Shown here: one piece after another, positions 50,402 through 57,918 of the stretch
How the letters are laid out: each line of letters begins with the position of its first letter
How positions within the stretch are numbered: the first letter of the stretch is position 1
From: JAICYJ01 sp963797565
GTDB lineage: Bacteria; Actinomycetota; Thermoleophilia; Gaiellales; JAICJC01
Direction of reading: 5' to 3'
Assembly (NCBI GenBank): GCA_963797565.1
Contig: CAWCPM010000015.1
Coordinates: 310,001 to 374,000, forward strand
Length of the DNA: 64,000 nucleotides
Position numbers and translations under genes: made by a program
Notes under the pieces: model-generated
What the model saw: only the letters and a program-made list of their open reading frames with translations
Databases searched by the model: none
What the model was told of the DNA's origin: nothing

Positions 50402-52940
50402 ATGGGCTGCGATCCCCGACACGAGATCCTGTTCGAGCCGGTGCGGATCGGCCCCAAGACGCTCCGAAACCGCTTCTACCAGGTGCCCCACTGCACCGGG
50501 TTCGGCGTCGAGAAGCCGTGGTCGCAGGCCCGGCACCGGGCGGTCAAGGCGCAGGGCGGCTGGGCCGCCGTCTGCACCGAGTACTGCACCATCAGCAGCG
50601 AGTCCGACGAGACGCCGTACGTGGCCGCGCGGATGTGGGACGACCACGACCTGCGGATGCTGGCGGTGACCGCCGAGCAGGCGCACGAGCTGGGCGCGCT
50701 GGCCGGCATCGAGCTGTCGCACACGGGCGCGCATGGTGAGAACAGCGAGTCGCGGCTGCCGGCGGCGGCGCCGTCACAGATCGCCGGCGACTTCGCGGTC
50801 GGGGTGGTGCCGCGGGCGATGACCAGGCGCGACATCCGCCGCGTGCAGGACGACTGGGTGGCGGCGGCACGGCGCTCGCGCACGGCCGGCTTCGACATCG
50901 TCTACGTGTACGGCGCACACACGTACCTGCCCGGCCAGTTCCTGTCGCCCCACTACAACCGCCGCACCGACGAATACGGCGGATCGCTCGCGAACCGGGC
51001 CCGCTTCTGGCTGGAGACGCTGGAGATGGTGCGCGAGGAGGTCGGCGACGACTGCGCGGTCGCCTGCCGGGTGGCGGTCGACCGCCGCGGGGCGCTGGGC
51101 GTCGATCTCGACGAGGGCCTCGAGTTCGTGTCGCTGGCCGACCACCTGGTCGACCTCTGGGACGTGACGGTCGGGTCGATCGGGGAGTGGTCGCTGGACT
51201 CCGGGCCGTCCCGCTTCTACCGCGAGGGCTGGCAGCTGGAGAGCACCGCCCGCGTGCGCGAGGCGACGCGCAAGCCGATCGTGGGCGTGGCCCGGATGAC
51301 GGATCCCGACCTGATGGCAAGCGTGATCCGCAGCGGCGTCTGGGATCTGATCGGCGCCGCCCGACCGTCGATCGCCGACCCGTACCTGCCCGAGAAGATC
51401 CGCCAGGGGAGGGTGGACGAGATCCGCGAGTGCATCGGCTGCAACGTCTGCATCTCCAAGGCCGATAGCCGGCGCCACATCGGCTGCACCCAGAATCCGA
51501 CCGCGGGCGAGGAGCACCGGCGAGGGTGGCATCCGGAGCACGTGCCGCCGCTGTCGGAGCCCCTGCACGCGCTGGTGGTGGGGGCGGGGCCGAGCGGCCT
51601 GGAGTGCGCGATCACGCTGGCACGGCGCGGCGCGCGGGTCGACCTGGTCGACCGGGGCGCGATGGTGGGCGGCTCGATGGGCTGGATCACGCGGCTGCCA
51701 GGGATGGGCGAGTGGGGCCGGCTGGTGGCGTACCGGGCGGTGCAGCTGAAGCGGCTGCCGGGAATCGAGCTGACCACCGGCCGCGAGCTGGACGCAGACG
51801 AGATCCGCGGCTGGGGCGCCGACGTGGTGGTGCTTGCGACCGGCTCGAGCTGGGCCGGCGACGGGCTCAACGGCTTCACGCGCGCGCCCATCCCGGGCGC
51901 CGACGACGCGCTGCCGTACGTGCTGACGCCGGAGCAGGTGCTGCTGGAGGGCAAGCGGCCGCCGGGCCCGCGTGTCGTGGTCTACGACGGCGACGGGTAC
52001 TTCGCGGCGGCCGGGCTGGCCGAGCTGCTGGCCGGGGAGGGGCACGAGGTGGAGCTGGTCACCGGCTACGACAACGTCGCGCCGTTCGCGGCCGAGACGC
52101 TGGAGGACGTGCTCACCCGCAGCCGGCTGCACGAGGTGGGAGTGGTGATGCGCCGCGCCACCACGCTGGCCGGGATCGAGCCGGGACGGGTGGACGCCGA
52201 GAACGAGTTCGGCGAGCCGTTCACGATCGCCGCCGATGCGGTGGTGCTGGTCACCCAGAGGATCTCCCGCGACCGGCTCTACCACGAGCTGGACGGCACG
52301 CTGCCGCGCGTCCACCGGATCGGGGACTGCGTCGCGCCGCGGATCCTGGCCGAGGTCGTGTTCGACGGCCACCGGATGGCGCGGGAGATCGACCAGCCGG
52401 ACCCGGACGTGGCGCTGCCCTACCTGCGGGAGCGGCCGATGCAGGATCCGCCGCCGGCGCCGGCCCCTCCGCCTGAGGTGCTGATGCTGCCGGAGCGGGT
52501 GCGGCCACGGCCGCGCCGCGTGCAGCTGATCGAGGGAGCGGCCGGCGAGGTGGCGGCGCGCATCGATGAGCTGGTGCAGGGGCGAGGCGAGGTGGTGGTG
52601 GCAGCCGGGCGTGGTGCCGGCGACGACCTGGAGCCGTACCGGCGGCTGGCGGAGCGCTACGGCGGGCGGCTTGCCGTGTCGCGGCCGCAGGTGGAGGCGG
52701 CGCGCGCAACCCGGGCGGATCTGGTCGGCGCGAGCTCGCAGGTGGTCGCGCCGGACGTGTATCTGGCCTTCGGCATCTCAGGCGCGATCCCGCATCTGGT
52801 GGGGATGTCGTGAGAGCGGCACGGTGGTTGCGATCAACACCGACAGAGCCGCGCGGATCTTCGATCACGCCGATTTTGGTGCGCTCGCGGACGCCGAACA
52901 GGTCGCACGACAGATCTGCGACAGGCCCCCATTCGGGTGA
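50402..52940 (+). CDS. Trimethylamine/histamine-dehydrogenase-like protein fused to an ETF-alpha FAD domain, frameshifted
   Basis: The first 690 residues follow trimethylamine dehydrogenase closely: RFYQVPHCTGFG with Cys31 at the covalent-FMN position, GGWAAVCTEYC, GFDIVYVYGAHTYLPGQFLS, DEYGGSLANRARFWLETLE, the 4Fe-4S stretch ECIGCNVCISKADSRRHIGC, then TQNPTAGEEHRRGWHPEHV and the ADP-binding LVVGAGPSGLECAITLARR. After a proline-rich linker (about 695-715) comes an ETF-alpha C-terminal domain: VVVAAGRGAGDD, LAVSRPQVEAA, YLAFGISGAIPHLVGM, and, past one extra base at GGGG 52801-52804, TVVAINTDRAARIFDHADFG. ETF is the known electron acceptor of this enzyme family, so the acceptor may be built in. 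Substrate: a methylated or other amine; the third aromatic-cage Trp is not conserved. Confidence 0.82.
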
Positions 52941-53142
52941 CGCAGTACACTCGATCGTGCGCTGAAATCTGGGGTGGCGCACCGAACAGGGTGCGCGGCA
53001 GCCACGTTGCGCGGGCGAATCTGGGGTCTACTCCTGGTTTTGTTGCAGCGCTTCCGCGTGACTGTTGCCGAGGTCCTCGGGTTGGAGCCCCCGGGGGCCT
53101 CGGCCCGTTTCTCCGCCCTTCTGACCAACAGGGAGGGGCGAC
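52941..53142 (+). other. Leader/intergenic region before the FAD-NAD oxidoreductase gene
   Basis: These 202 bp have no convincing gene. GTGCGC-rich stems (about 52977-53000) and GCCGAGG/CCTCGGC arms (about 53066-53104) could fold, and GGGAGGGG precedes the ATG. A short frame ending LGLEPPGASARFSALLTNR runs through the second half but has no clear start. Confidence 0.4.
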
Positions 53143-54478
53143 ATGGCCGGCGGCCACGTGGTGATTCTGGGAGGCGGGAGCACGGGCGAGGCCTGTGTCT
53201 CCGCCCTTCGCGAGCTCGAGCCGGACACGCAGATCACGCTGGTGGAGCGAGGGCTGGTCGGCGGCGAATGCTCGTACTACGCCTGCATGCCGACCAAGGG
53301 GATGCTGCGGCCGCTGGAAGCCGTCGCGGGGGCGCGCAACGTGCCGGGTGCGAGGGAGGCGGTGACCGGGGCTGTCAGCGCCGAGGGTGTGTTCGCGCAC
53401 CGCGACGCGATCACCTCCGGCTGGGACGACTCCTCGCAGGCGGACTGGCTGGCGTCCAAGCATGCGGAGCTGGTGCGGGGCGAGGGCCGCGTGCTGCGGC
53501 CGGGTGTGATCGCGGTGGGCGAGCGGGAGGTCGAGTACGGGCGGCTGGTGATCGCCAGCGGGTCGCGGCCCTCGATCCCGCCGATTCCCGGCCTGGACGG
53601 CGTCGAATACTGGACGAACCGGGAGGCCACCAGCCGGCACGAGATCCCGTCCAGCATGATCGTGCTGGGCGCCGGGCCGGTGGGATGCGAGCTGGCCCAG
53701 TTCTTCAGCCGCATGGGCGCGCGGGTCGCAATCGTGGACGCGGCCGACCGGCTGCTGCCACGCGATCACCCCGACGCGGGTGACCTGCTGGGCGAGTTCC
53801 TCGAGGGCGAGGGCATCACCCTGCATCTGGGGCAAGGGGTTGATCGGATCGATCCGGGGGTGAAGCTGCGGCTCAAGGACGGCACGGTGGTCGAGGGAGA
53901 GCGGTTGCTGGTCGCCACCGGGCGGCGGCCGAACTCGGATGGCTGCGGGTTCGAGCAGCTGGGGGTGACGCTCGGCAAGGGCGGGGCCGTGGAGGTGGAC
54001 GAGCGCATGCGCGCGGCCGAGGGAGTGTGGGCGATCGGAGACGTGAACGCGATCGCGATGTTCACGCACGCCGGCAAGTACCAGGCTCGCGTGGCGGCGA
54101 CGGACATGGCCGGGAAGCCGGCGAAGGCCGACCACAGCGCCGTCCCGGCGGTGACGTTCACCGACCCGCAGGTGGCGTCGGTGGGGCGGACGAGCGGCGC
54201 CGGGCTGGTGACCGGCGAGCGGCGGATCGACAGCGTGGCGCGCACGTCGACCTACGAGCGGCCGAAACGGCAGGGGTTCCTGAAGGTGATCGCCGACCCC
54301 GAGCGAGGGAGTGCTGGTGGGCGCGGTGGCCGTGGGCCCCGAGGCGGGCGAATGGCTGGGCCAGCTGACGCTGGCGGTACGCGCGCAGGTGCCGGTGGAG
54401 CTGCTGCGAGAGACGATCCAGCCCTACCCGACGTTCAGCGAAGCGGTGCAGTTCGCGGTGCGCGATCTACCCATGTAG
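53143..54478 (+). CDS. FAD/NAD-linked disulfide oxidoreductase (mercuric/mycothione reductase-like), frameshifted
   Basis: About 445 aa of a class-I pyridine nucleotide-disulfide oxidoreductase: FAD site HVVILGGGSTGEACVSAL, redox disulfide VGGECSYYACMPTKGM (C-x4-C near residues 44-49), NAD site MIVLGAGPVGCELAQFF near 175, and the second FAD motif VWAIGDVNAIAMFTH near 295. The dimer domain ends with YPTFSEAVQ, where Tyr replaces the usual catalytic His of HPT-x-SE. One extra G in GGG at 54307-54309 moves the last 56 residues to another frame; removal restores ERGVLVGAVAVG. The missing His suggests a reduced or different thiol substrate. It follows the TMADH-like gene and has a strong Shine-Dalgarno. 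Confidence 0.82.
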
Positions 54479-54688
54479 CCCAGTGCCGATTTCGCAACGT
54501 TCGGTCACGGGGTCCGCACCAACCCCTGGCGAGGGCCGAAGCGGTGTTTGACTCCAATAATTGGGGTTTTGGCCCAACCACGCCAATCGCGTGTCACAGC
54601 CGCCGTGACCTCCGTCACGGTCGCGTGCCGGAGTGCCGCGGGGCCCGGTAGGTGTTTGACACCTGGGTCTCGCCCTGCGCGGGGCGTT
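54479..54688. repeat. Convergent intergenic region with GGTGTTTGACACC-type palindromes
   Basis: No gene is seen. GGTGTTTGACTCC (54545-54557) and the perfect GGTGTTTGACACC (54651-54663) flank CGTGAC-CTCC-GTCACG (a 6-bp stem near 54604-54619). The order matches the region at 37373-37605, where the palindromes are GGGCTCTGAGCCC. Bidirectional terminator or dispersed repeat. Confidence 0.55.
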
Positions 54689-55874
54689 TCAGGCGCTTGC
54701 GAGCAGCTGGCGGGCGGCGCGCTCGCCGCTTCGCAGCGCGCCCTCCATCGTCGAGTACCAGTGCCGCTCGGTGTGCTCGCCGGCGAAGGCGATTCGCCCG
54801 ACCGTGGCTTCCAGCCGATCGTCGAGATCCGCCGGCCGGTCGGGCTGGCGCGCGCTGTAGGCCCCGTCCGGCCAGGTCGAGAGCACCGCCGCTGCGCCGT
54901 CGAGCTCGAGGTCCGGTCGCAGAGCTGCGACCCGCTCGAGGTACCGCTTCGGCCCCTCGTCCACCCTCAGCGCGTCCACCGCCGGCTGCGACCCCGCAAA
55001 CGCCGTCACCAGCGGCGCCACGGCTCCGTCGCCGTCCCTCGCCGTCCACGTCCAGAAGTGCTCCGGCACCGACAGCACAGAGCTGGCCTGCGCCCGTGCC
55101 AGCAGCGGCACCGCCAGCTTGGCCGCCTGCCCGTAGACGACCCGCTCCAGCGCGTCGGACTTCCAGGTGGGCAGCGGCGGGTCGAAGATGATCCCGCCCG
55201 TGGCCGGAGCCGGCACCGCGACCACCACCGCGTCCACGTCGAGGTCGTCGTTGACCCGAAAGCCCTCCCCGACCTGCGCCACCCGCACCGCCGGCGTCCC
55301 CAGCCTCACCTGCAGCCCGGTGGCCAGCCGTTCCGCCACCAGCTGGTTTCCGCCAGCCACCCGCCGCGCCTCCACGTCGTCGAACAGCTCACCGACCTCG
55401 CGCACCGCGCCCGCAGCCAGCAGCGACACGGGATGGGCGTAGGAGACCTGGATCCTGCAGGCGATCAGCTCGCGCGCCCCGGCGTCCATCGGCACCCGCT
55501 CCAGCAGCTCCGCGACCGTCAGTCCCTCGCCGGCACCGGCCTCCACGGCCCCGACCAGCGCCGCCAGCGCCGCGGCCAGCGTGGCCGCATCGACGCCGAT
55601 CCCGCCGCGCGGCTCGCGTCTGCGTGAAGCTCATCCCCATCGGCGCCAGCTCCAGGCCCAGCCGGCCCACCAGGGCCGGCAGCGCCGTGTAGCCCTCCGT
55701 CACGAACTCCGCGCCCATCTCGACAATCGCCCCGCACGGCAGCGTCTGCGACCAGACGCGGCCGCCGACGCGCTGATCCCGCTCCAGCACCGTCACCGCG
55801 ACGCCCGCCTCCGTCAGCGCCGCTGCCGCCGCCAGGCCGGCGAACCCGGCGCCGATCACGACCACTTCCCGCAT
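54689..55874 (-). CDS. Flavin-containing amine oxidase, frameshifted
   Basis: About 395 aa of a monoamine-oxidase-type flavoprotein: the N-terminus REVVVIGAGFAGLAAAAALT is the dinucleotide site, VLERDQRVGGRVWSQTL the GG doublet, and EMGAEFVTEGYTALPALVG follows. After one extra base near 55612-55622 the second half continues with AAALAALVGAVEAG-type helices, VDAVVVAVPAP, and the C-terminal FAD motif VGRIAFAGEHTERHWYSTMEGAL with GERAARQLL. It should oxidise an amine to imine with H2O2 release. ATG 55874 overlaps the TGA of rsgA (TGATG). The break resembles the other sequence errors. Confidence 0.82.
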
Positions 55875-56968
55875 CAGTCCCGCGAGGGCCGCGACGCGTT
55901 TCGCATCTGCTTGCTCAGCGTCTTCCAGTGCTGACGCTGCTCCGAGCGCGCGCGCTTGTCCTGCTTCAGCTCCTGGAACCGCAGCTCCCGCAGCAGCTTG
56001 TTGTAGCTCTCCAGGCGGTCCGGCGCGAGCGTGCCGGCCGCGATCGCCGCGATCACCGCGCAGCCGGGCTCGCCCTCGTGCTTGCAGTCGCTGAACCGGC
56101 AGCCCGCCGCCAGCTCGTGCACGTCCGCGAAGGTCTGCTCGAGCCCCTCTCCGTCGCCGTCCCACATGCTCACCGACCGCATGCCCGGCGTGTCGATCAG
56201 CACCCCGCCCGACGGCAGCACGATCAGCTCACGGTGCGAGGTCGTATGCCGCCCGCGCCCGTCCGGCCGCACGTCCTGCGTCCGCAGCCGCTCCTCGCCC
56301 ACCAGCCGGTTGATCAGCGTGGACTTGCCCGCACCCGACAGCCCCAGCAGCGCCACGGTGCGGTTGCCCCCGATGTACGCGTCGAGCGCCTCGAGCCCGT
56401 CGCCGGTGGCGGCGCTGATCGCAAGCACATCGGTGCCGAACGCGATCGACTCCGCCTCCAGCACGAACCGCTGGGTGTCCTCACAGAGGTCGGTCTTGGT
56501 GAGCAGGATCACCGGCTGCGCGCCGCTCTGCCAGCCGAGCGTCAGGTACCGCTCCAGCCGGCGCAGGCTGAACCGCTGGTCGAGCGAGTTGACCAGGAAT
56601 ACAACGTCGATGTTGGCCGCCACGACCTGCCCGATCGTCTCCTCGCCGGAAGCCTGCCGCGTGAAGCCCGTTCGCCGCTCCATCAGCGCCCGCAGGACCG
56701 CGTCGTCGCCGCCCGGGACGGCCGGTCTCACAACCGCCCAGTCGCCCACCGCCGGTGTCTCGAACCGCGGCGGCACCACCGCCCGGTGCACGGTCTGCGC
56801 GGCGAACACCGTGCAGATACCGCGGTCGACGCGGGCGATGCGCCCGGGCACGGTGCCCTCCTCGCTCAGCCGCGCGAACTCCTCGTCCCGGGCCTGATCC
56901 CAGCCCAGCTGCTGCAAACGCTCAGATTCGGGCGGCCCGTCGTCGGGCCACCAGGAAATGTCACTCAC
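55874..56968 (-). CDS. rsgA: Ribosome small-subunit-dependent GTPase A
   Basis: This 364-aa circularly permuted GTPase has an OB-fold N-terminus (GRIARVDRGICTVFAAQTVHR), then G4 LLTKTDL near residue 165, G1 LLGLSGAGKSTLINRL near 210, G3 DTPGMRS near 260, and the C-terminal zinc knuckle CRFSDCKHEGEPGCAV. The motif order G4-G1-G3 is diagnostic of RsgA/YjeQ. It checks 30S maturation in the cytoplasm. The start is GTG 56968 with a GGAGAG Shine-Dalgarno. It is followed by an overlapping amine oxidase gene, an unusual partner. Confidence 0.94.
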   Translation of the reverse strand: MSDISWWPDDGPPESERLQQLGWDQARDEEFARLSEEGTVPGRIARVDRGICTVFAAQTVHRAVVPPRFETPAVGDWAVVRPAVPGGDDAVLRALMERRTGFTRQASGEETIGQVVAANIDVVFLVNSLDQRFSLRRLERYLTLGWQSGAQPVILLTKTDLCEDTQRFVLEAESIAFGTDVLAISAATGDGLEALDAYIGGNRTVALLGLSGAGKSTLINRLVGEERLRTQDVRPDGRGRHTTSHRELIVLPSGGVLIDTPGMRSVSMWDGDGEGLEQTFADVHELAAGCRFSDCKHEGEPGCAVIAAIAAGTLAPDRLESYNKLLRELRFQELKQDKRARSEQRQHWKTLSKQMRNASRPSRD

Positions 56969-57295
56969 GTGGATATCTCTCCAGGGTCGATGGGTTCCCC
57001 GGAGGCCGCGGTGCGCGGTCGGTCAGCGCTGTCGGGGCAGGCGGGGACGTGCAGGTTGGATTACCGATTTCACCCTCATGGTCCGCACCTCCCTGCCGAT
57101 TGCACTTCTGCGACTCCAATACCATAGCAATCAACGGCACGAGGTATTGCGCGCAGGGGCAAAGGGGTCGCTACCATGCCCGGCGTGCTCCAACACCGGG
57201 GTCGGTGGGTCCGTACCCCGCATGCGCTTCAACTGCTCGCGTAGGTGACAGCTTCGCGTGGGCGCAGCTCTGTCCCCCAGTAGGAGGTCCCGACC
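56969..57295 (+). other. Long leader/intergenic region before the Rpf-like gene (327 bp)
   Basis: No gene is seen. TACCAT at 57172-57177 could be a -10 element (TTGCGC 19 nt upstream), giving a leader of about 110 nt with a GACAG/CTGTC stem (57247-57274) and GGGGT-GGGTCC-ACCCC-type pairing near 57200-57225. Long structured leaders are common before Rpf and lytic genes, but the conserved core of the c-di-AMP riboswitch was not found. Confidence 0.4.
57282..57287 (+). promoter_or_regulatory. Ribosome binding site (AGGAGG) that fixes a CTG start
   Basis: AGGAGG lies 8 nt before CTG 57296. The first ATG in this frame is 38 nt away, too far for it, and an in-frame TAG at 57281 rules out a start further upstream. 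Confidence 0.55.
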
Positions 57296-57841
57296 CTGAG
57301 GAAAGCACTGTTCGTTGCCGTTTTGATGCTGGCGGCCATCACCCTTACAGCATCCGCACACCGTGCCAGCGCCGCCGTGACGGCGAGCGCCGAACACCAG
57401 AAGGCCGTTCATTCGTGGCGTCACAAGGCCCGCTTCCGTCGTAATCAGGCCTCCCGCCTGGCCGGGCGCCTGGGCATTCACTACCGCCCCCGCCGCGCCG
57501 AGATCCACATGATCCGGATCGTCCGCCTGCAGCATCTGACGCGCCACTACCGGCTCCGCGGAAACCACTTCCGCAGGATCATCCGCCAGCGGTTCCCCAA
57601 CCTGATGTGCATCCACCGCTACGAGGGCAGCTGGTCCGCCTACAACGCCGCCGGCTACTACGGCGGCTTCCAGATGGACGCCTCGTTCATGCAGCACTGG
57701 GGCGCCGACAAGCTGCGCAAGTACCACGGCCGCGATGCCCGGTACTGGTCGCCCGCCGACCAGCTCGCCGTCGCCAGCCGTGCGGTTGCGCACATCGGCT
57801 ACAGCCCGTGGCCGAACACCGGTGCCATGTGCGGGTTGTAA
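57296..57841 (+). CDS. Secreted transglycosylase-like (Rpf/SLT-type) protein with a CTG start
   Basis: Read from CTG 57296 the protein has 181 aa and a normal signal peptide: RKALFVAVLMLAAITLTASA, with cleavage near AHRASA-AV. The mature part has a basic His/Arg-rich region, then the transglycosylase-like domain: CIHRYEGSWSAYNAAGYYGG with the catalytic Glu, FQMDASFMQHWG, and SPADQLAVASRAVAHIGYSP ending in a Cys that can pair with the first. Starting at ATG 57326 would remove the basic n-region and the link to AGGAGG. It probably cleaves peptidoglycan outside the cell. The GGDEF-EAL gene follows after 77 nt. Confidence 0.8.
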   Translation: MRKALFVAVLMLAAITLTASAHRASAAVTASAEHQKAVHSWRHKARFRRNQASRLAGRLGIHYRPRRAEIHMIRIVRLQHLTRHYRLRGNHFRRIIRQRFPNLMCIHRYEGSWSAYNAAGYYGGFQMDASFMQHWGADKLRKYHGRDARYWSPADQLAVASRAVAHIGYSPWPNTGAMCGL

Positions 57842-57918
57842 CCGTCCGCACCCCGATAGTCGCCGCCGCGTTCGCGGGACGGCTCAAGCGCGGGGCGTAC
57901 ACGGCCGATGTCCTAGCG

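Noticed and set aside
52811..52940. Stop-codon readthrough or Sec insertion at the TGA ending the TMADH-like frame
   Set aside because: The sequence after the TGA makes sense only in another frame, so this is a one-base insertion, not readthrough.
57130..57295. A c-di-AMP (ydaO-type) riboswitch before the Rpf-like gene
   Set aside because: The gene type and leader length fit, but I could not find the conserved GTCAGCTAACC-like core or the other invariant blocks. Only general pairing is visible.
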